A stretch of DNA of 54,587 nt from Bacteroidales bacterium (GCA_018400955.1 JAGYLH010000009.1:1-54587); one strand, 5' to 3'; counted from the stretch's first letter, positions 1-10,949 are shown. Numbers and translations are program-made. Notes: generated by a model not told the origin, from the sequence alone.

Positions 1-1439
1 CACAAACCGATATCAAAAAAATTCTGGCCTATACCACAGTGAGTGCATTGGGAACCTTGGTATTGCTCATAGGCACCAACACCAGGTACTCGCTTAATGC
101 CTTCTTTATCTTTCTATTGGTGCATGCTTTTTACAAAGCCACCCTGTTTATGATGGCAGGCAATATTGAAAAGAAAACAGGCACAAGGGATATGGGCCAA
201 CTGGGGAATCTTTTTGCTTATATGCCTGTTGCAACGATTATTATGTTACTGGCTTTGCTTTCCATGTCGGGGCTACCCCCCATGCTTGGCTTTATTGGCA
301 AGGAATTGATCTACGAGGCTTCGGTGAATGCCCCCGGGGCGGCTCCTTTTATTTTGGTGATGGGATTTTTTGCTAATACCTTTATGGTGTTTGTTTCGGC
401 ACGGCTTGCTTTTGATGTATTTTGGGGCAAAAAGCCGGTGTTTTCAAAAAAGCCCGGCGAGCCGGATGTGTCCTTACTCACTGGCCCCGCAGTATTGGTG
501 TTGCTCAGCTTATTTCTGGGACTCTTCCCACAGGCCATCGAAGACCGGCTGATTGCCCCTGCCCTTATCGCAATCAGTCCGGGCACCATCCCCATCAGCC
601 TGAAAATATGGCACGGATTTAACCTGGTTTTGCTTTTGAGCGGCATCACAATTACCTTAGGGGCAGTGCTATTTGTATTCAAAACAAAAACCATTGGTTT
701 AGCCAACCGCATAAACCTGAGGTATTTTAGTACCAAATTTTCCGAACAGTTTTTCAGGCTAATTGGAGGATTCCTATATTTCACAAAGAAAAAAACCACA
801 TTTGTGCAACATGGCTACCACCGCTTCTACCTGATGACCATTTTCCTGTCGGCCTCAGCCATGATGTGGTATATGATTGCACGCGTGCCTTTTGTTCAGG
901 TGCAAATGGACGACCTTAAAACAGTGCCATTTTTCTATATCGCTGTTTCTTTATTGATTGTGGTTGCTACATTGGCCACCATTTTGGCAAAATCGCGGCT
1001 GATTGCCTTTATCAGCATTGGGTTGGTAGGATTTGGCATTGCCGTTATATTTATAACTTTCAGTGGTGTCGACCTGGCTATCACCATGATTATGGTTGAA
1101 ACCCTGATGGTAATCCTGGGGGCTATGGTGGTGTATCATTTGCCGAAATACCTTGATTTTTCCAAAAAAAGCGGCCGCATCAGGGATGGCATCATCGCCT
1201 TGATTTTCGGTAGTTTTATGACCACATTGGTTATTAAAACCGGATCGTTGACGCCACAGGATAAAATCTCTGATTTTTTCAGCACAAACAGTTATCCATT
1301 GGCTTACGGGAAAAATATAGTAAACGTTATCCTTGTCGATTTCAGGGCTTTAGACACCTTGGGCGAAATTACAGTGTTGGCATTGGCTGCCATTGGGATT
1401 TACGCCTTATTGAAAGTTAAACTTAAACCAGGGGAATAA
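1..1439 (+). CDS. mrpA: Mrp-type Na+/H+ antiporter subunit A, C-terminal part (5' truncated by window edge)
   Basis: This is the large subunit of the multi-subunit Mrp/Mnh cation/proton antiporter in the inner membrane. The frame is open from the window edge (codons starting at base 3 read QTDIKKILAYTTVSALG, a NuoL/MrpA signature), so the GTG at 39 is not the real start. About 479 residues are visible, against roughly 770-800 for the whole family. They show the end of the proton-translocating module (HAFYKATLFM, GLPPMLGFIGKE), then the MrpA-specific tail: a DUF4040-like stretch around VDLAITMIMVETLMVIL and an MbhE-like end around ILVDFRALDTLGEI. The NuoL homology could suggest complex I, but the tail and the following B-G genes identify Mrp. 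mrpB starts 2 bp after the stop. Confidence 0.95.
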   Translation, partial: QTDIKKILAYTTVSALGTLVLLIGTNTRYSLNAFFIFLLVHAFYKATLFMMAGNIEKKTGTRDMGQLGNLFAYMPVATIIMLLALLSMSGLPPMLGFIGKELIYEASVNAPGAAPFILVMGFFANTFMVFVSARLAFDVFWGKKPVFSKKPGEPDVSLLTGPAVLVLLSLFLGLFPQAIEDRLIAPALIAISPGTIPISLKIWHGFNLVLLLSGITITLGAVLFVFKTKTIGLANRINLRYFSTKFSEQFFRLIGGFLYFTKKKTTFVQHGYHRFYLMTIFLSASAMMWYMIARVPFVQVQMDDLKTVPFFYIAVSLLIVVATLATILAKSRLIAFISIGLVGFGIAVIFITFSGVDLAITMIMVETLMVILGAMVVYHLPKYLDFSKKSGRIRDGIIALIFGSFMTTLVIKTGSLTPQDKISDFFSTNSYPLAYGKNIVNVILVDFRALDTLGEITVLALAAIGIYALLKVKLKPGE

Positions 1440-1441
1440 GC

Positions 1442-1864
1442 ATGCGCTCAGAAATACTCAAAATAGCTGCCCTTCACCTGAAGCCCATATTGCTCATACT
1501 GAGCCTTATTGTGCTTTACCGAGGTCACAACGAACCTGGTGGCGGCTTTGTTGGCGGACTGCTGGCAGGAACAGCATTTGTGCTGCATGCCATGGCATTC
1601 GGGGTGGAACAAACCAAAAAGTTGCGCCTTGCAAAGCCTTTCTTTCTGATCGCATTGGGCTTGTTGTTTGCGGTTTCGAGCAGCATGATTGCCGTCTTGC
1701 TTGGACATGAATTATTTATGCAGGGCGTTTGGATCAGCATTCCGCTTTTTGGCGATGCTGCACTCAAGTTGGGCACCCCCTTGCTTTTTGATATCGGGGT
1801 TTACCTGGTGGTGGCGGGCATGTTGATGTTGGTTATGTTATCAATTATGGAGGAGGACAAATAA
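1442..1864 (+). CDS. mrpB: Mrp antiporter subunit B
   Basis: Small membrane subunit of the Mrp antiporter, 140 residues, the usual MnhB-domain length. The N-terminal segment LYRGHNEPGGGFVGG is the classic MnhB motif, followed by three further hydrophobic helices. It starts 2 bp after mrpA, and its TAA overlaps the mrpC ATG by one base, so translation is likely coupled. Its role in the complex is structural and ion-pathway related. Assignment rests on the motif and on gene order. Confidence 0.95.
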   Translation: MRSEILKIAALHLKPILLILSLIVLYRGHNEPGGGFVGGLLAGTAFVLHAMAFGVEQTKKLRLAKPFFLIALGLLFAVSSSMIAVLLGHELFMQGVWISIPLFGDAALKLGTPLLFDIGVYLVVAGMLMLVMLSIMEEDK

Positions 1865-2214
1865 TGCTGATATTGCTGGCTGTAATCATCGGGTTTCTTT
1901 ATGCATCAAGCATTTATATGTTTCTGCGACGGAGCATTGTGAAGCTGGTTTTGGGCATCATTTTCCTGAGCCATGCCACCAATTTATTGCTTTTTGTAAC
2001 AGGGGGACTGCGCAGTGGCGAGCCTGCCTTTACCCAATCTGACGGCAGTGTTGACTTGGCCACCATTTCTGATCCTTTGCCACAAGCGCTTATTCTTACG
2101 GCCATCGTAATCGGACTCGGCATTACGGCCTTTTCCCTTGTGCTGGTTTATCGCTTCTATAAAGAAACTGGAACTGTTGATTTAGACGAACTTGCTGAAA
2201 ACGATCAAACATGA
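1864..2214 (+). CDS. mrpC: Mrp antiporter subunit C (NuoK-like)
   Basis: A 116-residue, three-helix membrane subunit homologous to NuoK of complex I. The segment LGIIFLSHATNLLLF matches the MnhC family, as does the polar loop before DPLPQALILTAIVIG, which carries the conserved DPLPQALVLTAIVI signature. The start codon overlaps the mrpB stop by one base (TAATG), and the stop overlaps the mrpD ATG (ATGA), as expected in a tightly coupled operon. Confidence 0.95.
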   Translation: MLILLAVIIGFLYASSIYMFLRRSIVKLVLGIIFLSHATNLLLFVTGGLRSGEPAFTQSDGSVDLATISDPLPQALILTAIVIGLGITAFSLVLVYRFYKETGTVDLDELAENDQT

Positions 2215-3689
2215 GCCTGTTTATACCCGTAATATTGCCCCTTGTTGCCATCATGCTGTTGCTTTTCAGCTACCGCTCCGTCCGCTTGCAGCAGTTGATA
2301 AGCATGGTTTCCATGTCATATCTTTTGGTGCATGCGGCCATCATACTGTCAAAGGTTGTGCAGGACGGCCCATTTGCCTTGCAGGCCGGTGGCTGGCCTG
2401 CACCTTTTGGTATTACTTTTACAGCTGATTTGTTCACAGCCATCATGCTGCTTACAACGTCCGTGCTGGCATTGTTGGTTACCATCTATTCCTTTGGCTT
2501 TATCGGCGAAACCCGTAAGAAAGCCGGTTTTTATGTGCTTATTCATGGTTTGGTAACAGGCGTAAACGGCTCATTCCTAACCGGTGATATTTTTAACCTC
2601 TATGTTTGGTTCGAGGTGATGCTGATTTCATCCTTCGTGCTGATCACTTTGGGCGCTGAAAAGCAACAACTGCGAGGAGCGGTTAAGTACGTTGTGCTCA
2701 ACCTGATCGGTTCGGTGATTTTTGTTACTGCTATTGGCCTGATGTATGGTCAAATGGGAACCCTCAATATGGCAGATATCGCACTCAAGCTCCGGGAGAC
2801 CGAACACACACAACTGATTAACAGCTCGTTGATGTTGTTCTTTGTTGCCTTTGGGATCAAAGCTGCCCTGTTTCCATTCTTTTTCTGGCTGCCTGCCTCC
2901 TACCCTACGCCGCCCATGGCCATTACTGCCTTTTTTGCCGGCACCTTAACCAAAGTGGGTGTATATGTAATTATTCGTTTTTACAGCCTTTTTGTGGTAT
3001 CAGACCAGGCCACCTGGCAAGTGATAATCCTGATTATCGCAGGCATAACGATGGTTTCAGGGGTTTTGATGGCGGCATCATCGTATGATATACGCAAAAT
3101 ATTGTCGTTCCATATCATCAGCCAGATTGGCTATATGATTATGGGTCTGGGATTTGCCACAGTGATCGGACTGGGCGGGGCCATTTATTTTATGGTGCAC
3201 AATATGCTCTCAAAAACAGCTACATTCCTCGCTGGCGGGCTTATTTACAAATTCAGGGGCTCCTATGACCTTAAAGAAATGGGCTGGATTTACAAGGACA
3301 AGCCCTTGCTGGCCTTTTTATTCCTCTTGCCAGCGCTTTCTCTGGCCGGCATACCACCATTGCCCGGTTTTTTCGGCAAATTATTCCTTATCTATGGAGG
3401 TTTTGAAATTGGTGCCTGGAAAATTACAGCTGTGGCCATCATGGTCAGTATTGTGACACTGTTTTCTATGATAAAAATCTGGAATGAAGCTATTTGGAAA
3501 AAAATACCAGATGAGAGCCAGGCCAGGGCAAAAAACAAATTGCCGGGAACTTCACTTTGGGCCAGCATCATCATGGTTGCGTTGATTGTTGCCTTAGGGC
3601 TTTCCACCGGTTATTTGGCAGACTACTTTTTTGAAGCCGGCAGGCAATTGCTTGATGCTGATTTATATATCAAAACTGTTTTAAAATAA
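2211..3689 (+). CDS. mrpD: Mrp antiporter subunit D (NuoN/NuoM-like)
   Basis: A 492-residue polytopic subunit of the Mrp antiporter, homologous to the proton-pumping subunits of complex I. Conserved features include FNLYVWFEVMLISSF, with the helix glutamate needed for proton transfer, a lysine in the GIKAALFPFFFWLP helix, and HNMLSKTATFLAGG. Length matches the family. It overlaps mrpC by 4 bp and is followed 8 bp later by mrpE. It could be mistaken for NuoN, but no nuo genes are present. Confidence 0.95.
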   Translation: MSLFIPVILPLVAIMLLLFSYRSVRLQQLISMVSMSYLLVHAAIILSKVVQDGPFALQAGGWPAPFGITFTADLFTAIMLLTTSVLALLVTIYSFGFIGETRKKAGFYVLIHGLVTGVNGSFLTGDIFNLYVWFEVMLISSFVLITLGAEKQQLRGAVKYVVLNLIGSVIFVTAIGLMYGQMGTLNMADIALKLRETEHTQLINSSLMLFFVAFGIKAALFPFFFWLPASYPTPPMAITAFFAGTLTKVGVYVIIRFYSLFVVSDQATWQVIILIIAGITMVSGVLMAASSYDIRKILSFHIISQIGYMIMGLGFATVIGLGGAIYFMVHNMLSKTATFLAGGLIYKFRGSYDLKEMGWIYKDKPLLAFLFLLPALSLAGIPPLPGFFGKLFLIYGGFEIGAWKITAVAIMVSIVTLFSMIKIWNEAIWKKIPDESQARAKNKLPGTSLWASIIMVALIVALGLSTGYLADYFFEAGRQLLDADLYIKTVLK

Positions 3690-3697
3690 CACGACCG

Positions 3698-4045
3698 ATG
3701 AAGAAATTAATCAACTTACCTTTGAGGATTTTCCGGTTTATCCTGTTTATCGGTTTCTATTTTAAAGAATTATTCGTTTCGAGCATACTGCTGGCATGGG
3801 ATATTGTACGCCCATATAAAAGCTTCAAGCATGGGATAGTAGGCATCGATATCGACCTGAAAAGCGATACAGCCATCATTGCCCTGACGAACCTCCTGTC
3901 GATGACACCGGGCAGCCTGAGCGTGGAACTTACACCCGACCGCAAAAGATTGTATGTTCATTCCATGTACCTGGAAGATCCTGAAGCCTTTAAGTTGAAA
4001 GTAAAAAATACTTTTGAGAAAAAAATAAAACAAATATTCGAATGA
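3698..4045 (+). CDS. mrpE: Mrp antiporter subunit E (short form)
   Basis: A 115-residue MnhE-family protein, shorter than the roughly 160 residues of the Bacillus and Staphylococcus proteins. It lacks the first helices and begins with basic residues and one hydrophobic helix (FILFIGFYFKELFVSS). The rest matches MnhE: SMTPGSLSVEL and the following soluble domain YVHSMYLEDPE. The mrpF ATG lies 4 bp inside its end. I see no frameshift, so the short form looks natural in this lineage. Confidence 0.9.
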   Translation: MKKLINLPLRIFRFILFIGFYFKELFVSSILLAWDIVRPYKSFKHGIVGIDIDLKSDTAIIALTNLLSMTPGSLSVELTPDRKRLYVHSMYLEDPEAFKLKVKNTFEKKIKQIFE

Positions 4046-4332
4046 TACCTGCTGCCGACACCCCCATTGGATTTGCTTTGCATTTTGCGCTTGTTTGCCT
4101 TTCGCTGGCCTATTTTGCAGCCTTGTACCGTTTGCTCAAAGGCCCGACTATTCCCGACAGGATTATTGTAATCGATTTGGTAGCTTCGGCAACCATCGGT
4201 GTCGTATTGACCTTTATCATTTTAACAGGCAAAACCATTTTCATTAACGTAGCCCTTGTTATTGCCCTGATTGTTTTTATGGGCAATGTTGCTTTTGCCA
4301 AATACCTTAAAAAAACCGTTTGTGATGATTGA
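4042..4332 (+). CDS. mrpF: Mrp antiporter subunit F
   Basis: A 96-residue, three-helix subunit. The motif RLLKGPTIPDRIIVIDL is diagnostic of MnhF/PhaF proteins. The gene overlaps both neighbours (ATGA at the mrpE junction, and mrpG starts inside its last codons), continuing the coupled operon. Confidence 0.94.
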   Translation: MIPAADTPIGFALHFALVCLSLAYFAALYRLLKGPTIPDRIIVIDLVASATIGVVLTFIILTGKTIFINVALVIALIVFMGNVAFAKYLKKTVCDD

Positions 4333-4687
4333 TTGGATCATAGCCATACTGATTATTCTTGCTTCGCTTTTTATGCTTGTTGCCGCCCTGGGCATCGTCA
4401 AGCTGCATGATGTGTATATGCGTATGCATGCCATTACCAAAGCATCCTCATTAAGTATCGTATTGTTTCTGTTGGCCGTGGTGATCAGCTATCCCACTGC
4501 CGAAACCATTGTTGGTGCACTGATGGTAATATTTTTTATTATCGCAACAGCCCCCGTGGCATCCCATATGATAGCCCGGGTTTCGCATATGATGCGTATC
4601 CCGCTGAGCAAAGGGGCAGTCGTAAATGAATTGGACGAAGACCCCATATTGTGTGAAGCAAAGTTTCCGGAAGATGATGATAATTAG
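4325..4687 (+). CDS. mrpG: Mrp antiporter subunit G
   Basis: Last subunit of the complex, 120 residues from the ATG at 4325. An open frame extends further upstream, but the ATG at 4325 overlaps the mrpF stop by 8 bp and gives the normal MnhG N-terminus (hydrophobic helix, then LGIVKLHDVYMRMHA, the family signature). The C-terminus is acidic. It closes the operon. No strong rho-independent terminator was seen in the 200 bp that follow. Confidence 0.94.
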   Translation: MIDWIIAILIILASLFMLVAALGIVKLHDVYMRMHAITKASSLSIVLFLLAVVISYPTAETIVGALMVIFFIIATAPVASHMIARVSHMMRIPLSKGAVVNELDEDPILCEAKFPEDDDN

Positions 4688-4885
4688 CTTGATATACTTA
4701 TAGAATCCTGTTGTAAAGCAGTTTAGCCTATAGTAAAAGCTTTGGTATGACCAAATTCAGTCAGGTCTTTTTCCTGAAAAATTTTCAAGCAATTGATTCG
4801 TTTTAACCCTATCATTTTCATTATAAGCCGATTAAATAATACGCACAGATATTGACACAAAAATCGTTCAGAGACAAATATTTAC

Positions 4886-4893
4886 TATTTTTG
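4886..4893 (+). promoter_or_regulatory. -7 element of promoter for the DUF349 gene
   Basis: TATTTTTG fits the Bacteroidota -7 consensus TAnnTTTG. No good -33 TTTG lies at the expected distance. Transcription would begin near 4900, too close to the ATG at 4905 for that codon to serve as start. This supports the ATG at 4974, with a leader of about 70 nt. Confidence 0.45.
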
Positions 4894-4973
4894 CAGACCT
4901 TGTTATGAACCCATATCTCTTTACTGTAAGTAGCGGTAATCAGATAATTACTAATAATTTTTTTATACGTAAA

Positions 4974-7184
4974 ATGGAAAACAAAGACCAGCTCGATCAA
5001 AATCCGGCCCAGGAAAAAGGCCTGGAGGCGAATTCCCAATCAATGGAAAATGAAACCATTGACAACACCTTGCAGCAAATTGATGAATCTGCTGCCCCAG
5101 AAGAAGTGCATTCAACTGAAAGCCCTGCTCCCAAAACTCCTGAAATCATTGCTCCCTATGTGATGGAAGAAGCTGAAATGGAAACAATCAGGCAGCTTAT
5201 CAGCAGCAATTTGATTCCTGAAGCAGCAGCAGAAACTGCTCAACCGGAAGATGAAGCCGCAACAACCGAACTCATCACAGATGCCGACAAAGAAGCGATT
5301 CTTGAAATGATTGCTTCCGACAAGCTTCCCGAAAAAGAAAAACGGGTTTCCAAAGCCAAGGCAAAGCCACTGATTACCAAAAGTGAGCGAAACGAAATTG
5401 CCGAATTGATTGCATCAAACCAAGCAGTTGCATCACATGAGGATGAGGATGACGAATCGGAAGATGATGAGATGAATGTGCTGGAAAGCATGAACAAGTT
5501 ACAGCTTGTTGAGATGCTCGAAGAAACAGTTATGGAAACTGATTTGTCACTGATCAAAAGCAAAGTGGCTTCCATCAAGGTACGTTTCCTGCAACTGAAC
5601 AAACTGGATATTGAAAAGGAATATGAGCAGTTTTTGGAAGAAGGTGGTGACAAGGAATCGTTTGAGCATACAGACGATCCTTTAGAAGTAAGGTTTAAGG
5701 CTGCTTTCGGTAAGTATAAAGAGAACAAAGCCCGCTTCAACGAGCAATTGGAAAAGCAAAAGCAAATCAACTTAAAGGAAAAACTGGGCATACTTGAGAA
5801 CCTCAAACTTTTGATTTCATCAGAAGAAACACTCAAGAAAACCTACGATGAATTCAAGATTCTACAGGATAAATGGAAAGAATCGGGCCCTGTGCCGTCA
5901 GGCGAAATCAATAACTTGTGGAATAATTACCACTTTTTGGTTGAGAAGTTTTTCGACAAGGTTAAGATTAATCGCGAGCTGCGTGATCTGGACATGAAGA
6001 AAAACCTGGAATCGAAAATTGAGCTGTGCGAAAAGGCCGAAGAGCTGCTGCTGGAAAAATCAGTGGTCAGGGCATTCAAAATGCTGCAACAGTACCATGA
6101 TGAGTGGAAAGAAATAGGGCCTGTTCCGCAAGACAAAAAAGACGAGATATGGGACCGTTTCAAAAATGCAACAGACCAGATCAACCAGCGCCGCCGGGAG
6201 CATTACAATGAATTGCAAAAAGAACAAGAGCACAATTACGAAGCCAAGCTTGCCTTGTGCGACAATATTGAGGAGCTGATAGCCGAAATGCCCAATTCAT
6301 TTTCGCAATGGCAAAACAGGACCAGGCAGATATCGGAGCTTTTCAGTGTCTGGAAATCCGTTGGACAAGCCCCGAAAAAGCAAAATGATGAAATATGGAA
6401 ACGTTTCAAAGTATCCATGGACAGCTTTTTCGACAACAAAAAGGAATATTTTGGAAAGCTGAAAGATCAACAGTTTGAGAACTATAACCTCAAACTGGAT
6501 CTGTGTGCTCAAGCTGAATCCCAAATGGAAAGCACCGAATGGCGCAATACCACCGAAAGCCTGAAACGCTTGCAAGAAGATTGGAAAAAGATTGGTCCCG
6601 TTCCTAAAAAACACTCCGATAAAGTATGGAAACGGTTCAGGTCGGCTTGCGACACATTTTTCAAGCGTAAAGCAGAGTTTTTTGGCAATATTCGTGAGAA
6701 TGAAGCAGAAAACCTGACCAAAAAGAAAGAATTGATTGAACGAATCACCAACTCAGAAAACCTGAAAGATAAGGTGAAGAACCTTGAAGCCATCAAAAGC
6801 TTCCAACGCGAATGGATGGAGATTGGCCATGTGCCCATCAAAGCAAAAGACCAACTTCAGGCACAATACCGCAAAGCCCTTGACAGCTTATTCGAAAAAA
6901 TGAAAGTAAGCGAGGTGGAGATGACGGCTGTGGAATACGAGGGCATGATTGAAACGATAAAGGACAGGCCCGACGGACGAGACCATATTAGGCGCGAAAG
7001 CATAAACCTGAACAACCGCATAGCCAAACTGCGCGATGAAATCAATCTCTGGGAAAACAATATCGGCTTTTTTGCCAACAGCAAGCAAGCAGATATCATG
7101 AAAGCAGAATATGAAAAGAAGATCAAACGAGCGAAAAACGACCTGACCATACTCGAAACCAAACTGAAAGTTTTGAGGGACTAA
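4974..7184 (+). CDS. DUF349 repeat protein
   Basis: A 736-residue cytoplasmic protein conserved in Bacteroidota, function not established. The first 180 residues are acidic and low-complexity (many E, A, Q, D). The rest is helical and carries five DUF349 repeats, each with the core W(K/M)-x(2)-G-x-(V/A)-P, seen as WKESGPVP, WKEIGPVP, WKSVGQAP, WKKIGPVP and WMEIGHVP, spaced about 70 residues apart. A charged coiled-coil tail follows. No signal peptide. The start at 4974 is preferred over an in-frame ATG at 4905 because of the promoter position. It is transcribed alone and ends at a strong terminator. Confidence 0.85.
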   Translation: MENKDQLDQNPAQEKGLEANSQSMENETIDNTLQQIDESAAPEEVHSTESPAPKTPEIIAPYVMEEAEMETIRQLISSNLIPEAAAETAQPEDEAATTELITDADKEAILEMIASDKLPEKEKRVSKAKAKPLITKSERNEIAELIASNQAVASHEDEDDESEDDEMNVLESMNKLQLVEMLEETVMETDLSLIKSKVASIKVRFLQLNKLDIEKEYEQFLEEGGDKESFEHTDDPLEVRFKAAFGKYKENKARFNEQLEKQKQINLKEKLGILENLKLLISSEETLKKTYDEFKILQDKWKESGPVPSGEINNLWNNYHFLVEKFFDKVKINRELRDLDMKKNLESKIELCEKAEELLLEKSVVRAFKMLQQYHDEWKEIGPVPQDKKDEIWDRFKNATDQINQRRREHYNELQKEQEHNYEAKLALCDNIEELIAEMPNSFSQWQNRTRQISELFSVWKSVGQAPKKQNDEIWKRFKVSMDSFFDNKKEYFGKLKDQQFENYNLKLDLCAQAESQMESTEWRNTTESLKRLQEDWKKIGPVPKKHSDKVWKRFRSACDTFFKRKAEFFGNIRENEAENLTKKKELIERITNSENLKDKVKNLEAIKSFQREWMEIGHVPIKAKDQLQAQYRKALDSLFEKMKVSEVEMTAVEYEGMIETIKDRPDGRDHIRRESINLNNRIAKLRDEINLWENNIGFFANSKQADIMKAEYEKKIKRAKNDLTILETKLKVLRD

Positions 7185-7207
7185 CAAATAGAATTGATCT
7201 ATCAATT

Positions 7208-7245
7208 AAAAAGGTTGTCTGTTTATGCAGGCAACCTTTTTTTTT
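7208..7245 (+). terminator. Rho-independent terminator after the DUF349 gene
   Basis: The stem AAGGTTGTCTG / CAGGCAACCTT (one G-T pair) has a 6-nt loop and is followed by nine T. It lies 25 bp after the stop. The A-run on the other side may also serve the convergent lipoprotein gene at 7267. Confidence 0.85.
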
Positions 7246-7266
7246 GAATCTATGCAGTAATGGACA

Positions 7267-7962
7267 CTACCTCAATTCCTCCAGAATAATTGGTTCCGCA
7301 TCAACCAAAGACCATTCCGCTGCTGTGTCAGCCCCATGGATGCTATATTTTATCAGGCCATAGCCCCTGGCCAGAAAAAACTCTAAAACCACGGTATCGT
7401 TCCCGCTTTGATAGTCCTTTACCTGCGTATGAAAAACAGAACTATAGGTTTTGCCATTAATTGTATAGCTGTCCATGCGGGCGAGGTTGGTATAATTGCC
7501 CTCGTTGATGCCCAGCAATTGGGTTTGCCCAATTTGATATTGAGGCATTAATATCCTAAAATAGCGCCCATTGGCAAAGTACAACCGCAAGCTTTCATTC
7601 ATACTTTCATCCGTTGAAGGCTGCTGGCCGGCGGTAATCTCTGTTCGGACGATTCCTGTTTCGCCACTTCGGAATTTAATTTCCAGGGCCTCGTAACGAA
7701 AACCTTCCGGGTTGCTGATATCTGTATGATGACGGGTATCTGTTAAAACAGAAAAAACACGGGCTGTGTCAACCGCTTTTGATAATTCGTTTTGATAGAC
7801 CCAATAGCTATTGGTATCAAAAGCCGAGTATTGTTTGAATTCCTCTGAAATTGGGTTAATGGGTGTAAACTGGTAAATATCATCCTGCTTCAGACAAGAT
7901 GCCATTAAAATAGCTGCACACATGGCAGCAGATAAAAGAGCAAGATTTTTTGTTTTCATCAT
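7267..7962 (-). CDS. Uncharacterised lipoprotein
   Basis: A 231-residue protein with a lipoprotein signal peptide (hydrophobic run ending in LMASC, lipidated Cys at residue 23), so it is probably anchored in the envelope. The mature part is beta-rich, with a segment FDTNSYWVYQNE often seen in small secreted Bacteroidota proteins. I recognise no catalytic motif or named domain. Two consecutive ATG codons (7962 and 7959) could both serve as start. It is monocistronic and convergent with the DUF349 gene. Confidence 0.75.
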   Translation of the reverse strand: MMKTKNLALLSAAMCAAILMASCLKQDDIYQFTPINPISEEFKQYSAFDTNSYWVYQNELSKAVDTARVFSVLTDTRHHTDISNPEGFRYEALEIKFRSGETGIVRTEITAGQQPSTDESMNESLRLYFANGRYFRILMPQYQIGQTQLLGINEGNYTNLARMDSYTINGKTYSSVFHTQVKDYQSGNDTVVLEFFLARGYGLIKYSIHGADTAAEWSLVDAEPIILEELR

Positions 7963-8061
7963 TTTACGTATTAATTAGGAAGCTTAAGACAAAGATAACA
8001 TCAAAATGCTAATAAAGGATAAATCAATTGAAAATACCAGACTGTTTAGCATTAAAAAAGT

Positions 8062-8088
8062 CTAACCTGATTAATTCACAAATTTTCT
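8062..8088 (+). repeat. 27-bp dispersed repeat, copy 1
   Basis: Identical over 27 bases to 33861-33887, with the core ACCTGATTAATTCACAAA. Degenerate relatives sit at about 10877-10889 and 11277-11297. Confidence 0.85.
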
Positions 8089-8338
8089 TAGGCTCCCGAA
8101 AATTCACGGCCAACTGCTTGCCTACTAAACCCGTACTCTATTTTTTTATTTCAGAAATAATTCACTATTCCCTCATTAAAAAAATCTGGGGTTGGTCGTA
8201 TTACTTGGTATTTGAACATCCCATAACGAGATTTTATAACTTAATCAGCCTAAATTCCTCAATTTCAGCAATCGATTGCAGAAACTTATTTAGATTGAAT
8301 ATAGTTTACCAAAAAACATAAAATATCCAGCCTATTAC

Positions 8339-8370
8339 TTGGTTTAATTAATTAATTTGCAGTAATTTTG
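8339..8370 (+). promoter_or_regulatory. Promoter of glutamate dehydrogenase gene
   Basis: A -33 box TTGG (8339-8342) and a -7 box TAATTTTG (8363-8370) are separated by 20 bp, matching the Bacteroidota TTTG-N(19-20)-TAnnTTTG pattern. The predicted start near 8377 gives a leader of about 70 nt. Confidence 0.6.
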
Positions 8371-8447
8371 CAGTGTTAAGAAATTCACAATGTTAATTTT
8401 TAACAGCGTTTTTTTATATATTAATTGCTCATTTAAAAGCTAAAGCG

Positions 8448-9786
<1,339 letters not shown>

Positions 9787-9806
9787 ACAATCAATTTACC
9801 AAATTC

Positions 9807-9838
9807 AAAGCCCACGGTTTCTGTGGGCTTTTTTTTTT
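9807..9838 (+). terminator. Rho-independent terminator of gdhA
   Basis: The perfect 9-bp stem AAAGCCCAC / GTGGGCTTT has a 7-nt loop and is followed by a run of T to 9838. It sits about 20 bp after the reconstructed gdhA stop and supports that gene end. Confidence 0.9.
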
Positions 9839-9998
9839 ACCTGTTGCAGCCGTCCCCCTATTGAACAACCACTGTATCCAATCGGACATCAAGGTCGAAG
9901 TAATCTTTCATGAGCATACAAAGTGTATTTAATTATCATACTGATTTTAGATTTTCCTGCATGCTATTTGTTAAAGCATTAACAAAACTGTTATTGCT

Positions 9999-10893
9999 AT
10001 GAATAAGCATATTTTTTGATCGTCTTAGTCAGCATTGGCCAGTTGGGCAGGTGGAAATGACAAGTATTTTTCGGCCAGCATTGATAGCCCCAGCTATATT
10101 GGCCATATCAAAATATGCACCTGCAAATCTCTGAAATTACAAGAAGGGATCATTGAACTGAGCGCAATACATTAAATGGCCAATTGGAAATCTGCTTTCC
10201 TATATGGTGAAATGGCTGGGGACTGACTTCCCCACAATCATTTACCACCATGGAAACAAATGAGCAACTCTTCTGATTAGCAGAAAGCAAGCCAAAAACA
10301 CCTTCAAACAAATTATTATGCAGGCCAACCCGGCCTTCAAGCCAACCTGATTGTGGTAAGGGCTCCCTTTCATTGGGATCGTTTGCCGTGATTATCGAAA
10401 AGCCATGTTGTTGCTTTCAATTTCTCGGCCATGGTAGCCGTATCCACCTTACTGATCGAAGGTTTGGTTTCGCAACTAAAATGCAATCAGGTCAAGCTGT
10501 TCTATTGACTGGCGTTAGTTTAGGCGGGCTTGTGGTAAACCTTCACCGCACCCACTACAATTCGGCCAATGCCTACGTGCCCATGCTTGCAGGTGCCTCG
10601 CCCGCTGAAATATTCCTGCAATCGCAATACCGGAAGATTACTGGCAAACACGCTTTAACCCATGCCGATAAACTATGTAGTGTTCTGAATTTTGAAAAGG
10701 ATTTCAAAAAATAAAACAGCAGAATGTGTTCCCCCTTCAATGCTACGACCAGTATATTGACTACGAATTCAAAAACATTCCTACGAAGGGCAATCGTTGA
10801 AGCTATGCGGAACCGAAGCCACATCACAGCTGTCTTAAAGACTGAGCTATTAAGGAACCACCTGCGTGAAGTCTTTAACCTGATTAATTTATG
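9999..10893 (+). pseudogene. Alpha/beta hydrolase, broken by many frameshifts
   Basis: Reading frames joined across shifts give a protein of about 295 residues with a hydrophobic N-terminus (MNKHIF then a hydrophobic run) and the nucleophile elbow GVSLGG (near 10525), typical of alpha/beta hydrolases and esterases. An IIYHHGNN segment lies where the oxyanion-hole HG motif is expected. The end reads HITAVLKTELLRNHLREVF before a TGA at 10891-10893. Substrate unknown. At least six single-base shifts interrupt it. Because the dense-indel stretch starts inside gdhA, the gene may be intact in the real genome. Exact ends and domain assignment are tentative. Confidence 0.5.
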
Positions 10894-10949
10894 AGCTTAA
10901 TTAACTCACATAAATTCAGTGCAATACAGAACCATGTATTCTTTAGTAT

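Larger units (their letters stand above)
7963..8447. other. Intergenic region between divergent genes
   Basis: This 485-bp AT-rich spacer holds the gdhA promoter (8339-8370) and one exact copy (8062-8088) of a 27-bp repeat found again at 33861-33887. A 97-codon open frame at 8028-8321 crosses the repeat, has no recognisable similarity and is not called. Confidence 0.6.

Noticed and set aside
311..799. 162-codon open frame opposite mrpA
   Set aside because: Antisense shadow of a highly conserved membrane gene; no family.
1..4687. Complex I (nuo) operon
   Set aside because: NuoL/K/N-like genes occur, but mrpB, mrpE, mrpF and mrpG-type subunits and the MrpA tail identify the Mrp antiporter.
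5240..5836. 198-codon open frame opposite the DUF349 gene
   Set aside because: Ser-rich mirror of a Glu/Lys/Asp-rich coding strand; typical shadow.
8028..8321. 97-codon open frame
   Set aside because: It crosses the 27-bp dispersed repeat, has no recognisable domain, and lies in AT-rich intergenic DNA.
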